From contig JAFYVM010000073.1 of the NCBI GenBank assembly GCA_017549145.1, positions 19,781 to 83,780 on the forward strand: a stretch of DNA of 64,000 nt, given 5' to 3'. Made by a program: the position numbers and the translations under genes. Of the stretch, positions 27,235-36,226 are shown piece after piece; position 1 is the first letter of the stretch, and each line of letters starts with the position of its first letter. This stretch comes from Bacteroidales bacterium (GTDB taxonomy: Bacteria > Bacteroidota > Bacteroidia > Bacteroidales > UBA932). The notes below the pieces were generated by a model. That model did no database searches. It was not told where the DNA came from and worked only from the letters and a program-made list of their open reading frames with translations.

Positions 27235-28575
27235 TTAGAGTCTAGCCTGGAGCTCCTTAGCCTGCTCCTCGTAACCTGGCTTGCCAAGAAGGGCGAACAT
27301 ATTCTTCTTGTATGCCTCAACACCTGGCTGGTTGAATGGATTAACCTCAAGCATGTATCCGCTGATACCACAAGCCTTCTCGAAGAAGTAGAAGAGACCT
27401 CCGATATTGAACTCGTTGATACGCTCGATTGAAAGACCGATCTGTGGAACGCCACCGTCAATGTGAGCGAGCTTAGTTCCGAGCTCTGCCATTGCGTTGC
27501 ACTCCTCAACATGCTTACCAGTAAGGAAGTTAAGACCATCAAGGTTCTGAGGATCGTTCTCGATAAGCATTGAACGGTTGCTCTTCTCAACACTTACAAC
27601 AGTCTCCATAAGAGTTCTCTCGCCATCCTGGATGTACTGTCCCATTGAGTGAAGGTCAGTTGTAAAGTTTACTGATGCAGGGAAAATTCCGAGACCATCC
27701 TTACCCTCTGACTCACCATAGAGCTGCTTCCACCACTCACCAAGGAATGTAAGCTTAGGGTTGTATGCTACGAGAATCTCGATCTTCCTGCCCTGTGCAT
27801 AAAGTGCATTACGCATAGCAGCGTACTGAATTGCTGGATTGCACTCGCATCTCTTTGCGCATGCCTCCTCCATCTCAAGAGCACCCTTAAGCATCTCTCT
27901 TACATCGAAACCTGCAAGAACGATAGGAAGGATACCTACTGGAGTAAGAACAGAGAAACGTCCACCTACGTTATCCTCGATAACGAATGTCTTGTAACCC
28001 TCCTGAGTAGAGAGTGACTTGAGAGCACCACGAGCCTTATCTGTAACAGCTACGATACGCTCTGCAGCCTCTTCCTTACCATATGTATCCTCAAGATACT
28101 TCTTAACAAGACGGAAAGCCACAGCTGGCTCAGTTGTAGTACCAGACTTAGAGATAACTACGCAAGCAGCATTTCTCTCCTGAACGAGATCCATAAGCTC
28201 GCACATATACTCCTCTGAAAGGTTCTGACCTGCGAACACAATCTCAGGAGCCTCAGTCTTAGTCTTGAGCTGCTTAGCAAACTGGTGTGAAAGAGCCTCA
28301 AGAGCACACTTTGCTCCAAGGTATGAACCACCGATACCGATAACGATTACAAGATCGATATTCTTAGCTGCCCATGCATTCTTAACTGCCTCGCACTCTT
28401 CTACAAGTGAGCTTGCAAGAGTCTCAGATGGAAGGTGTTTCCAACCAAGGAAGTCATTACCTGCGCCTGTCTCATTCTCGAGAACATCAAAAGCTGTAAA
28501 GGCCTTCTCAACATAAGCCTTATACTCTGCATCATTTACAAAGGAGTTGCAGCCTCCCAAATTTACTTTGATCAT
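27235..28575 (-). CDS. pgi: Glucose-6-phosphate isomerase
   Basis: This 446-residue cytoplasmic glycolytic enzyme interconverts glucose-6-P and fructose-6-P. Length and motifs match the short, Firmicutes-like Pgi form: VIGIGGSYLGAK near residue 78, VVISKSGTTTEPA near 143, and VGGRFSVLTPVGILP near 205. The C-terminal region (NQPGVEAYKKNMFALLG) holds the catalytic lysine. It has its own promoter region upstream (TATATTTG at 28623-28630 on the minus strand) and shares a terminator with hsp20. Confidence 0.97.
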   Translation of the reverse strand: MIKVNLGGCNSFVNDAEYKAYVEKAFTAFDVLENETGAGNDFLGWKHLPSETLASSLVEECEAVKNAWAAKNIDLVIVIGIGGSYLGAKCALEALSHQFAKQLKTKTEAPEIVFAGQNLSEEYMCELMDLVQERNAACVVISKSGTTTEPAVAFRLVKKYLEDTYGKEEAAERIVAVTDKARGALKSLSTQEGYKTFVIEDNVGGRFSVLTPVGILPIVLAGFDVREMLKGALEMEEACAKRCECNPAIQYAAMRNALYAQGRKIEILVAYNPKLTFLGEWWKQLYGESEGKDGLGIFPASVNFTTDLHSMGQYIQDGERTLMETVVSVEKSNRSMLIENDPQNLDGLNFLTGKHVEECNAMAELGTKLAHIDGGVPQIGLSIERINEFNIGGLFYFFEKACGISGYMLEVNPFNQPGVEAYKKNMFALLGKPGYEEQAKELQARL

Positions 28576-28664
28576 ATTATTATAGTATTTTGATTTCTAA
28601 TCGATTCATTTGTGCATCTTGGCAAATATAGACATTTTTTGTTAAAATTGATATCTTTGCATCG

Positions 28665-29549
28665 ATGGAAAACTATATAAGAGAAATATATGATTTATTA
28701 TGTTCTCGCAGCCTTTCTATGTACAAGATAGGCAGCGGATACGGATATGAATCAATATCTGTTAAATTACCATCTGGAGAGGGTTTTCGTCAGTTACTGC
28801 TTCTAGGTGCGGTAGCCGACACAATTGAACTGGCAAAAACACAGCAGAGCGCAGCCCGGAGCGAGATTATACGCATCCATCAAGAATATCAATCTTACCC
28901 TCTCATCATTACTGAAGACAGGTGGCGCAGCCAAAACAGCATGATGCAATACCGCATCCTTTCTCACCTGGAAATCTTCACACAGATCTACGCCCGTAAC
29001 TGCGAGATAAAACGCATAGACAAAGCTACAGCCCAAGCATTCTTGGAAGAAAACCATAGTTATGGCGATGCCACATGCAAGTACCGCTATGGGCTATATC
29101 TGAAGCGTCATACCGGCCACTGTCATGCTGAACGCAGTGAAGCATCTCTCTCCCCCGGCACCCTGGTAGCAGTAGCTACATTTTCCAACGCCCGCAAATG
29201 GATCAAAGGTGATAAAACCATACGTTCATACGAATGGACCCGCTACGCTTCCCTACCAGGAGTCAGGCTTAGTGGCGGAATGGGCAGAGCGCTGAAAGCA
29301 TTCATCAAAGATGTACAGCCAGACGACATCATGACCTATGCCGACCTTGAGTGGTCTGAGGGTAAGGTGTATGAGCAATTGGGATTCTCACTAGAGGGTG
29401 TAAAGGAATATGTAACCTTTAAGATAGTCAGAGATTTCAGAAGATTTCCACATAGGTCAGACCTCGTTGAAGCACCAGATGAGGAGAATCTTTGGTTATG
29501 TAATTTCGGAAGTAATAAATATAGACTTAAGTTAACTGATTATCAGTAG
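28665..29549 (+). CDS. GNAT-like / Mom-like acyltransferase domain protein with REP insertion
   Basis: The C-terminal half of this 294-residue protein has the pattern of phage-type Mom/GNAT proteins. It shows AFLEENHSYG near residue 126, YRYGLYLK, VAVATFSNAR near 170, then YEWTRYASLPGVRLSGGMGRALKAF and MTYADLEWSEGKVYEQLGF in order. In such proteins this region binds acetyl-CoA and modifies a nucleotide or small molecule. The N-terminal about 120 residues are not recognised. Residues about 152-163 (HCHAERSEASLS) are encoded by an in-frame REP-like palindrome between two fold segments. A TATCTTTG element sits 6 bases before the start, so the mRNA may be nearly leaderless. Substrate is unknown. 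Confidence 0.72.
   Translation: MENYIREIYDLLCSRSLSMYKIGSGYGYESISVKLPSGEGFRQLLLLGAVADTIELAKTQQSAARSEIIRIHQEYQSYPLIITEDRWRSQNSMMQYRILSHLEIFTQIYARNCEIKRIDKATAQAFLEENHSYGDATCKYRYGLYLKRHTGHCHAERSEASLSPGTLVAVATFSNARKWIKGDKTIRSYEWTRYASLPGVRLSGGMGRALKAFIKDVQPDDIMTYADLEWSEGKVYEQLGFSLEGVKEYVTFKIVRDFRRFPHRSDLVEAPDEENLWLCNFGSNKYRLKLTDYQ
29121..29150. repeat. REP-like palindrome inside a coding sequence
   Basis: The arms tgtcatgctgaacgc and agtgaagcatctctc resemble those of the copies at 36137-36205 and 43061-43090. It is read through in frame as HCHAERSEASLS in the GNAT-like protein. Confidence 0.82.
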
Positions 29550-29602
29550 AAATTACTATCTTCGCGACCGATTTTTGAGAACAAACTAAACTTATTTATA
29601 TA

Positions 29603-30547
29603 ATGGAAGCAATTGTAAAGACCGATTTTAACTTTCCAGGACAGACAGCTCACTATGTAGGAAAGGTTCGTGACGTTTATAGCATCAACGACGAGTACCT
29701 TGTAATGGTAGTATCTGACCGTATTTCAGCATTTGACGTAGTTCTCCCTAAGGGAATTCCTTTCAAGGGTCAGGTTCTTAATCAGATCGCCGCTAAATTC
29801 CTTGATGCAACTACAGACATCCTTCCTAACTGGAAGATAGCTGTTCCAGATCCAATGGTAACAATCGGACACAAGTGCGAGCCATTCAAGGTAGAAATGG
29901 TAATCCGCGGCTACCTCTCAGGACACGCTTGGAGAGAGTACAAAGCAGGAAAGCGCACAATCTGTGGCGTAGAGATGCCAGAGGGTATGGTTGAGAACCA
30001 GAAGTTCCCAACTCCAATCATCACTCCTACAACAAAGGCAGCCGAGGGTCATGACGAGGATATCTCTAAGGAGGAAATCATCGCTCAGGGCATCGTAAGC
30101 AAAGAGGACTACGAGAAGCTCGAGGCTTACACTCAGGCTATTTTCCAGAGAGGAACTGAGATTGCAGCCAAGATGGGACTTATCCTTGTTGATACAAAGT
30201 ATGAGTTCGGTAAGAAGGACGGACAGATCTACCTTATGGACGAGATCCACACTCCAGATTCATCACGCTACTTCTATGCAGAGGGCTACGCAGAGCGTCT
30301 CGCTGCAGGTGAGAAGCAGAAGCAGCTTTCAAAGGAGTTCGTTCGCGAGTGGCTTATGGCAAACGGCTTCCAGGGTCAGGATGGCCAGCAGGTACCTGAG
30401 ATGACTGAGGATATCGTAAACGGCATCACTGAGCGTTATATTGAACTTTACGAAAACATCGTTGGGGAGAAGTTTGAGAAGGCAGAGGGAACAGACATTC
30501 TTTCACGTATTGAAAAGAATGTAACTGATTGTCTTGCATCTCTCTAA
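29603..30547 (+). CDS. purC: SAICAR synthetase
   Basis: This 314-residue cytoplasmic enzyme joins CAIR and aspartate using ATP in purine synthesis. The N-terminal GKVRDVYSI, then [21 protein letters not shown], the central [17 protein letters not shown] and the metal-site [27 protein letters not shown] are intact (the last in two segments). This is the longer, eukaryote/yeast-like SAICAR synthetase length typical of Bacteroidetes. It stands alone after the GNAT-like gene. A TATCTTCG element about 40 bases upstream may be its promoter. Confidence 0.97.
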   Translation: MEAIVKTDFNFPGQTAHYVGKVRDVYSINDEYLVMVVSDRISAFDVVLPKGIPFKGQVLNQIAAKFLDATTDILPNWKIAVPDPMVTIGHKCEPFKVEMVIRGYLSGHAWREYKAGKRTICGVEMPEGMVENQKFPTPIITPTTKAAEGHDEDISKEEIIAQGIVSKEDYEKLEAYTQAIFQRGTEIAAKMGLILVDTKYEFGKKDGQIYLMDEIHTPDSSRYFYAEGYAERLAAGEKQKQLSKEFVREWLMANGFQGQDGQQVPEMTEDIVNGITERYIELYENIVGEKFEKAEGTDILSRIEKNVTDCLASL

Positions 30548-30564
30548 ACTTTTTTCTACCTTTG
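30534..30564 (+). promoter_or_regulatory. Promoter of L25-pth
   Basis: TTG at 30534-30536, 20 bases, then TACCTTTG at 30557-30564. The start codon of the L25 gene is about 210 bases downstream, which implies a long leader. Confidence 0.7.
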
Positions 30565-30565
30565 C

Positions 30566-30774
30566 CGCCCCTTAAAATAAAACGGGGAACTAAAAAGCGG
30601 TCGCTTTTTGGTGCAATGGGTTTTTTGGAAGAAAAACCAACAGATTCAAGGCGTTCAAATTGAGCAAACCGGAGCAACCTAATGGTTGTGAGGAATTGCG
30701 AAAAGAAGAACAACGAAGAAGATTAGGATTTTTCTCCAAAAAATGAGTAACACATTTTAATTTTTTATCAAACA
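30566..30774 (+). promoter_or_regulatory. Long structured 5' leader of the L25 gene
   Basis: About 200 untranslated bases separate the promoter from the L25 start. They contain aaaaagcg/cgcttttt (30592-30609), ggttttt/aaaaacc (30619-30638) and caacc-taat-ggttg (30675-30688). The loop and arm of the third hairpin, cctaat (30678-30683), are complementary to attagg at 30722-30727, so two pairings compete or form a pseudoknot. There is no supported ORF here. A ribosomal-protein autoregulatory leader or attenuator is the natural hypothesis; it is unproven. Confidence 0.5.
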
Positions 30775-31374
30775 ATGAAGCACATTGAACTTAAGGGTCA
30801 GCTCCGTGAGGCTGGCAACAAGGCTGCTGTAAAGGCAGTTCGTAGAGCAGGACAGGTTCCTTGCAACATCTATGGTAACGGTATCGAGAACGTTCTTTTC
30901 ACTGTAGACGCACAGGATCTTAAGACTATCACTCACACACCTAACTCATACATCATCAACCTCGAGCTTAGCAACGGTACTACAATGTATGCAGTACTTC
31001 ACGAAGTACAGTATCACCCAGTATCAGACGAGGCTCTTCACGTAGACTTCATCGCTGTAGGCGAGGAGAAGCCAATCACTATCGAGGTTCCTGTTAAGGT
31101 TGTAGGACACTCAGAGGGTGTTAAGATGGGAGGTAAGCTCCTTGTTTCTAGCCGCAAGCTTCGCGTTAGCGCTATGATGAACAATCTTCCTGACATTCTT
31201 GAGGTTGACTCAACTCACCTCATGATCGGTAAGCAGATTGTTGCTGGTGACCTTAACTATGAGGGTGTAACTATCGTTTCTCCTAAGGCTACTATCATTT
31301 GCTCAGTACGTCCTACTCGTGCTACTCAGCAGGCTAAGATGGAGCAGCAGGCAACTGGTAAGAAGAAGAAGTAA
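30775..31374 (+). CDS. rplY: 50S ribosomal protein L25 / general stress protein Ctc
   Basis: This 199-residue 5S-rRNA-binding ribosomal protein is of the long Ctc/TL5 form. The N-terminal domain has KAVRRAGQVPCNIYGNG, the middle has VQYHPVSDEALHVDFIAV, and the C-terminal TL5 domain starts near residue 97 (ITIEVPVKVVGHSEG). A short Lys-rich tail ends the protein. It is followed 11 bases later by pth, a conserved gene order. Upstream lies a long structured leader. Confidence 0.96.
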   Translation: MKHIELKGQLREAGNKAAVKAVRRAGQVPCNIYGNGIENVLFTVDAQDLKTITHTPNSYIINLELSNGTTMYAVLHEVQYHPVSDEALHVDFIAVGEEKPITIEVPVKVVGHSEGVKMGGKLLVSSRKLRVSAMMNNLPDILEVDSTHLMIGKQIVAGDLNYEGVTIVSPKATIICSVRPTRATQQAKMEQQATGKKKK

Positions 31375-31385
31375 TCTGATAGTGT

Positions 31386-31961
31386 ATGAATTATTTGGTA
31401 GTCGGTTTGGGAAACATCGGCGCCGAATATGCCAACACCAGACACAACATGGGATTTATGGTATTGGATGCTTGGGCTCAGGCATCCAATATTATTTTTG
31501 AGTCTGGCAGATATGGCAGCACGGCAGTTGTTTCATTCAAGGGCAGAAAGTTCTATCTTTTGAAGCCATCTACATACATGAACCTCAGCGGCAAGGCTGT
31601 GCGTTACTGGATGAATGAACTCAAGATTCAGCCTGAGAACCTTATGGTTATCTCGGATGATCTGAACATTCCATTCGGCACGCTTCGTCTTCGCAAGAAC
31701 GGAAGTGCAGGCGGACACAATGGATTGACCAATATCAATGAGCTTATCGGCACTCAGGAGTACGCGCGCATACGCGTTGGCATAGGTAATGAATTCGGCA
31801 GAGGTCAGCAGGTGGACTATGTGCTCGGAGCATTGAGCAAAGAGGAGATGGAAGAGATGCCATCTGTGTGCAAAAGAGTGATTGACGGCGTAAAAGCCTG
31901 GGCTACAATAGGTCCGGACAGAGCGATGAATACCGTCAACACAAAGCCACAAAAACAGTAA
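31386..31961 (+). CDS. pth: Peptidyl-tRNA hydrolase
   Basis: This 191-residue cytoplasmic enzyme recycles peptidyl-tRNA. The N-terminus has LVVGLGNIGAEYANTRHNMGF with catalytic His20. It also has KPSTYMNLSG near residue 60, ISDDLNIPFGTLRLRKNGSAGGHNG near residue 89 (in two parts) and RIRVGIG, all family signatures. It is cotranscribed with L25, 11 bases downstream. Confidence 0.97.
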   Translation: MNYLVVGLGNIGAEYANTRHNMGFMVLDAWAQASNIIFESGRYGSTAVVSFKGRKFYLLKPSTYMNLSGKAVRYWMNELKIQPENLMVISDDLNIPFGTLRLRKNGSAGGHNGLTNINELIGTQEYARIRVGIGNEFGRGQQVDYVLGALSKEEMEEMPSVCKRVIDGVKAWATIGPDRAMNTVNTKPQKQ

Positions 31962-32028
31962 AATTTAGTGATTTTTAGGAAAAATCGCGGCCTCACGCGC
32001 TTAATTGGGCGTTTTTTCCACTTAAAAT

Positions 32029-32059
32029 TTGGATATTTAATACTTAATCCATAACTTGG
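32029..32059 (+). promoter_or_regulatory. Promoter of Hc1-like gene
   Basis: TTTG at 32029-32032, 19 bases, then TAACTTGG at 32052-32059, one base off the TAnnTTTG consensus. The start codon is 48 bases further on. Confidence 0.6.
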
Positions 32060-32107
32060 CAAAAGTTTTAACACTTAACAATAACAACCTATTTAAATTT
32101 TAAGACA

Positions 32108-32281
32108 ATGAAAGAGCTTGTAAATCAGATTAAGGCAGAGTACGAAGTTTTCGCAAAGAACGCTGACGCTCAGGTTGAAAAAGGAAATAAGGCAGCAGGT
32201 GCACGTGCTCGTAAGGCAGCTTTGAACCTTATGAAGGCTATGAAGGAGTTCAGAAAGGAGTCTGTTGAGGCTACAAAATAA
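32108..32281 (+). CDS. Histone H1-like (Hc1-type) small basic protein
   Basis: The 57-residue product is rich in Lys, Ala and Glu: MKELVNQIKAEYEVF, then KGNKAAGARARKAALNLMKAM and a C-terminal FRKESVEATK. It matches the short Bacteroidetes histone H1/Hc1-like family, thought to bind DNA in the nucleoid. It stands alone with its own promoter and is closed by a strong hairpin terminator at 32302. Family is assigned by composition, length and pattern; no function has been shown here. Confidence 0.85.
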   Translation: MKELVNQIKAEYEVFAKNADAQVEKGNKAAGARARKAALNLMKAMKEFRKESVEATK

Positions 32282-32301
32282 TTTCCTTTATAAAGCAATA
32301 A

Positions 32302-32340
32302 AATAAACGGCGATCCTCTCGGGTTGCCGTTTATTTTTAT
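32302..32340 (+). terminator. Terminator of Hc1-like gene
   Basis: Stem aataaacggc / gccgtttatt, extended inside the loop by a CC/GG pair, is followed by tttat. Confidence 0.85.
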
Positions 32341-32404
32341 ACCTTACCGTTTTTAGCATTAAACATTTGATAACGGCACAGGATCATGCCATGCACATTT
32401 CATC

Positions 32405-32544
32405 AAAATCGATACTTTGCACAATATGCCACAGAATGCGTATATATAGGCTCACGACGAGTAACCATGTCGTTATTTACATGGTTACTTTGTCAAATAT
32501 GCCATAGAAAGCATAGAATAACGATTGCGATAAGTATCGATTTT
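32405..32544. repeat. 140-bp composite nested inverted and direct repeat
   Basis: The outer arms aaaatcgatact (32405-32416) and agtatcgatttt (32533-32544) are a perfect 12-bp inverted repeat. The inner arms agtaaccatgt (32460-32470) and acatggttact (32479-32489) are a perfect 11-bp inverted repeat with an 8-base loop. Between them lie two segments of exactly 43 bases each (32417-32459 and 32490-32532) that are direct repeats of about 60% identity (best in ttg...caatatgcca.agaa.gc). Each is bounded by TACT and AGTA. The rest of the 32341-32582 gap holds nothing else I can support; an 86-codon ORF across it looks accidental. Confidence 0.75.
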
Positions 32545-32582
32545 ACTAGAATCTACAAGGACGCACCACTGGACAAACCAGA

Positions 32583-32613
32583 CAAAAAAACGCGCGAACC
32601 TAAGCCCGCGCGT
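32583..32613 (-). terminator. Terminator of collagen-like lipoprotein gene
   Basis: On the minus strand the stem acgcgcg / cgcgcgt is followed by a run of seven T. It is placed 23 bases past the stop of the 32636-35245 gene. Confidence 0.85.
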
Positions 32614-32635
32614 CGTAATGTATTTAATTCAAATA

Positions 32636-35245
32636 CTATTTTGTAGCAACAATATTTTGAATTGCATTGTGCTCCCAATCCTGGAAAGTACCAGTAAATG
32701 TAAGAGTACCATTAGCAGAATCGTAAACGAGTCTTAATGTTGCACCATTCTTTTCTGCAACTAGTACATTATCACCTTCGAGTGTTGCAGAGAGGCCATA
32801 TGCTACTCCTGCAATCGACTCAATAGTATACTGGGTACCACTGCCAGAAATTACCATTGTTCCGGTCTTTGCAGCAAAGTTTGAGCCCCAAGTATCACCC
32901 ATCTCACACGTTACATTCCAAGTTCCAGCGAATGACAGCGCTTCTGAGCTATCACCTTCGCCACCTTCTGCAGCATCTTTTGTTGCAACAAGATTACGAA
33001 CTCTAAATGACATCCAGTCAGTGATTGATGCTTCTGTTGCAGATTTAAGCTGACCAGTTGTCTCATCAAATGTAAATGTAAGCTCGAGACCATCTTTAGA
33101 ATATGAGAATGTGTTACCACTTTCTGTCAATGCCCATGAAACTGAACTACCCAAGAACTCAGTAATCATATAATTACCAGCTGTTCCTTCAATCTTTATT
33201 GTGCCAGTCTTTGGTGTCCAAGTGCCATTATCCGAATAAAGATTATCTGTTGATTCATATGTTACATTCCAAGTACCTGCAAGAGCGCCAGCCTCTTCTT
33301 CTGCGCCACCCTGCTCAACATACTTTGTTGCGACATAATTTGTAAGATTATTCCAGTTACCGTCCTGCCAAGAATCCATTGTAAGAGTACCGTCAGAATT
33401 AACTGTCAACTCAACCACCTGGTCAGGGTTCCAAATAGTACCAAACTTAGGGTGGCTCTGTCCACCAATTGGAACAATAAGTTTATTACCATCAAGTGTA
33501 GCATAACCTGCATAAGCAGATCCATCAGTTGATACCAAGAATTTAACATACAATTTACCGTACGCAGCTTCCTCACTCGCCTTAATTTCCATTCCATTCT
33601 CAGTTGGCTGCACCTTAGAATGTGACCATGTCTCGTTATAAACTCCTACGAGTGCCTGCTCTGCCTCTGTAAGTTCAGGAGCACCAAGTGGACGGATAGC
33701 ACGATAATCTGAATATGTTGAATATCCAAGGCTAAGATTTGCGATTGTGAAAGTTGAGTAATCCGCTGCTACTGTCAATGTTCTTGTATACTTACCATCG
33801 TAGCAGTTAAGTTTTCCTGATTCATAATCAGCATAAAGTGTTGTACCGCAGATTGTAACCTTGTAACTTCCCTTAGAGAAATCGTCACTTAGCTCAATCT
33901 TAAGTTTTCCAGTAAATCCCTGTCCATACTGTGTATATGACTCAAGATACTCGCCAATAAGTTCTGGATTGTAGTTCTTCTGAGAAATAGCAATCTTGAA
34001 AAGTTCTGCTTTTGTCTCCTTTTCCTTAATTACTACATAGCCCTGATAAGCATTCTCAGTTACATTCTCACCTGCAGGCTTAATAGTGATAACCTCATCA
34101 CGAACAGACTTAACAGCAGGAGCTACCTCGTATGTTGCCCATGTAGGAACCTCAACAACATAGTCAATAACTGTGCTTACAGGAATCTCCACTGAACCTG
34201 TTCCATTTGGAGCAAGTACAAGCTCAGTCTCTTTAACATTAACCTGGATAGTCTCACCTGCAGCGATATCAACTGTCTGAGCCTTAATATCTCCTGTTGC
34301 GTTGTTGATAGCATAAAGGTCTACATAACCAGCAGTTGTTGATAGAGTAACAACAACCTTATTGTTCTCACGATCAACTACAGCCTCAAGACCCTTTGAA
34401 GGATATGCACGTACAACTGTTGTAGCTGCAGCAGCCTCTGATACTGTATAATTGAGCTCGATAGTTGTTCCAGCAAAAGCAGATGTAGTCTCAGGAACTG
34501 TAACCTTGAACTCGAAACCATCCTCACTAGCTGCTACAAATGGAAGTACGAGGTCGTTGTCTGTACCTGCAACGTCAATTGTCACTGTACCAGCCTCTTC
34601 ATCAACTGTAACGTTCTCGAACCATGAGTCACCCTGCTCACCAGCTGGACCCTGAGGACCTGTTGCACCTGCTGCACCATTCTCACCAGCTGGACCCTGT
34701 GGACCCTGAGCACCAGTTGAACCAGTTTCTCCCTTTTCTCCCTGAACCTGACCAAGATCGATTGCTGTTGAACCATCAATCTTTACATAAAGGTGACCAT
34801 TTGCAATTTCAAACTCCAAAGACTTGTAAACAGGAATCTTATTTCCATTGCTGTCAGTGATCCAGTCACCACCAAGATATCTCCAATACCAGTTACCGTC
34901 CTCTGCCATGTCAATACCAGGAGTCTTTCCAGAAAGACCTGTCTGACCGACAGCACCTGTGTTACCATGCTTGATTTCGATAGGGTTACCCTGGTTGAAT
35001 GTAATCTTGTAACCGATTTCAGCACCACTGTCATTCTTGATAGGCTCAACACCTGTCACATAAACATTCTTCTGAAGGTTAGCCACGATTGCCTGAATAC
35101 CCTGAACCTCAGCATTGAGGTTAGTTACAAAAGCCTCGAGCTCCGAAACCCTGTTCTCAAGGTTCGTAAGACGCTCGTCTAGACCTTTAGTACAGCCAGC
35201 AAAAACCATTGCTACGGCTGCAAGTGTTAATAGGATTTTTTTCAT
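32636..35245 (-). CDS. Large surface lipoprotein: coiled coil, DUF4988, collagen-like, repeats
   Basis: The 869-residue protein has a signal peptide with lipobox FAGC (Cys18). A coiled coil follows (about 22-60, heptads in LTNLENRVSELEAFV), then a DUF4988/PL29-N-type region (about 62-165). A collagen-like G-x-y run (about residues 169-207, 13 triplets) comes next, followed by a BACON-like beta domain and a C-terminal array. The last two modules (about 670-869) are clear internal duplicates, both beginning AGTWNVT and ending near RNLVATK or QNIVATK. Surface exposure is inferred from the lipobox and family habits. It shares its N-terminal architecture with the protein at 38114-41533. Function is unknown, perhaps adhesion or glycan binding. 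Confidence 0.83.
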   Translation of the reverse strand: MKKILLTLAAVAMVFAGCTKGLDERLTNLENRVSELEAFVTNLNAEVQGIQAIVANLQKNVYVTGVEPIKNDSGAEIGYKITFNQGNPIEIKHGNTGAVGQTGLSGKTPGIDMAEDGNWYWRYLGGDWITDSNGNKIPVYKSLEFEIANGHLYVKIDGSTAIDLGQVQGEKGETGSTGAQGPQGPAGENGAAGATGPQGPAGEQGDSWFENVTVDEEAGTVTIDVAGTDNDLVLPFVAASEDGFEFKVTVPETTSAFAGTTIELNYTVSEAAAATTVVRAYPSKGLEAVVDRENNKVVVTLSTTAGYVDLYAINNATGDIKAQTVDIAAGETIQVNVKETELVLAPNGTGSVEIPVSTVIDYVVEVPTWATYEVAPAVKSVRDEVITIKPAGENVTENAYQGYVVIKEKETKAELFKIAISQKNYNPELIGEYLESYTQYGQGFTGKLKIELSDDFSKGSYKVTICGTTLYADYESGKLNCYDGKYTRTLTVAADYSTFTIANLSLGYSTYSDYRAIRPLGAPELTEAEQALVGVYNETWSHSKVQPTENGMEIKASEEAAYGKLYVKFLVSTDGSAYAGYATLDGNKLIVPIGGQSHPKFGTIWNPDQVVELTVNSDGTLTMDSWQDGNWNNLTNYVATKYVEQGGAEEEAGALAGTWNVTYESTDNLYSDNGTWTPKTGTIKIEGTAGNYMITEFLGSSVSWALTESGNTFSYSKDGLELTFTFDETTGQLKSATEASITDWMSFRVRNLVATKDAAEGGEGDSSEALSFAGTWNVTCEMGDTWGSNFAAKTGTMVISGSGTQYTIESIAGVAYGLSATLEGDNVLVAEKNGATLRLVYDSANGTLTFTGTFQDWEHNAIQNIVATK

Positions 35246-35307
35246 AATAATATAGGTTTATAGAATTTTATTTAAGACGAAATCAGTGCAATTTAGGAAT
35301 TTTCTTT

Positions 35308-35315
35308 TAATTTTG
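35308..35315 (+). promoter_or_regulatory. -7 element of tpiA promoter
   Basis: TAATTTTG fits TAnnTTTG and lies 51 bases before the tpiA start. No clear -33 TTTG at the usual distance is seen. Confidence 0.45.
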
Positions 35316-35366
35316 CACCCACTAATACACAAAAAGGAAAAAAACTATATAAAACATTATAAAATT

Positions 35367-36119
35367 ATGAGAAAACACATCGTAGCAGGCAACTGGAAAA
35401 TGAATACAACAGTTGCAGAGGGCGTAGAGCTCGCAAAGGCAGTAGTAGAGGCTTCAGCTGAGGTTCCAGCTGACGTAAAGCTCATCATTGCTCCGCCATT
35501 CACACACCTTTATCCAGTAGCTGAGGTTGTCAAGGGTTCAGCTGTTGGTCTTTCAGCTCAGAACTGTGCAAACCACGTTAAGGGTGCTTACACTGGCGAG
35601 GTTGCAGTTAACATGCTTGCAGGCGTAGGTTGCCAGTATGTTATCCTCGGTCACTCTGAGAGAAGAGAGTATTATGGTGAGACTGACGCTCTCCTCGTTG
35701 AGAAGGTTAAGCTTGCTCTTGCTGAGGGTCTTTCTCCAATCTTCTGCATCGGTGAGAAGAAGGAGGAGCGTGAGGCTGGTCGTCACTTTGAGGTTGTAAC
35801 TGAGCAGGTTAAGAACGTTCTTTTCGAACTTACAGCTGAGGAGATGGCACAGGTTGTTGTAGCATACGAGCCAGTATGGGCTATCGGAACAGGTCTTACT
35901 GCAACTGCTGAGCAGGCACAGGAAATCCACGCTGAGATCCGCAAGGTTCTTGCTGAGAAGTTCGGTGAGCTCGCTGAGGAGATCTCTATCCTTTACGGTG
36001 GTTCATGCAACCCTACAAACGCTAAGGAGCTTTTCGCATGTCCTGATATCGACGGTGGTCTTATCGGTGGTGCAGCTCTTAAGGCTGACAGCTTCAAGGC
36101 AATTGCAGTTAGCTTCTAA
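35367..36119 (+). CDS. tpiA: Triosephosphate isomerase
   Basis: The start is at 35367 ([13 protein letters not shown]), which restores the exact family length of 250. The upstream ATG at 35286 would precede the promoter element. This glycolytic TIM-barrel enzyme has its motifs intact: Asn/Lys in AGNWKMN, catalytic His in [10 protein letters not shown] near residue 97, catalytic Glu in [12 protein letters not shown] near 170, and the LYGGSCNP phosphate site. A REP-like palindrome lies directly after it. Confidence 0.97.
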   Translation: MRKHIVAGNWKMNTTVAEGVELAKAVVEASAEVPADVKLIIAPPFTHLYPVAEVVKGSAVGLSAQNCANHVKGAYTGEVAVNMLAGVGCQYVILGHSERREYYGETDALLVEKVKLALAEGLSPIFCIGEKKEEREAGRHFEVVTEQVKNVLFELTAEEMAQVVVAYEPVWAIGTGLTATAEQAQEIHAEIRKVLAEKFGELAEEISILYGGSCNPTNAKELFACPDIDGGLIGGAALKADSFKAIAVSF

Positions 36120-36136
36120 TTAGAAACTATACGTTA

Positions 36137-36205
36137 CACTGTCATCCTGAGCGCCTGCGAAGGATCTTTATCTAAAGATTCTTCACTTCGTTCAGAATGA
36201 CAGTG
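36137..36205. repeat. Full-length REP-like palindrome
   Basis: Outer arms cactgtcatcctgagcg... and ...cgttcagaatgacagtg form an imperfect long hairpin. An inner aaggatctttatctaaagattctt stem region is also present. It lies between tpiA and the M49 peptidase gene, where it may serve as a transcript end or stability element. It is the only copy in the window with both long arms. Confidence 0.85.
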
Positions 36206-36226
36206 TCGCATATTATAATAGTACAT

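Noticed and set aside
30426-30775. Two minus-strand frames in the L25 leader region
   Set aside because: No motif or promoter; they overlap the purC 3' end and the leader hairpins, which explain the sequence better.
32386-32646. 86-codon plus-strand frame across the composite repeat
   Set aside because: No ribosome site or family pattern; it runs through repeats and a terminator into the end of the opposite gene.
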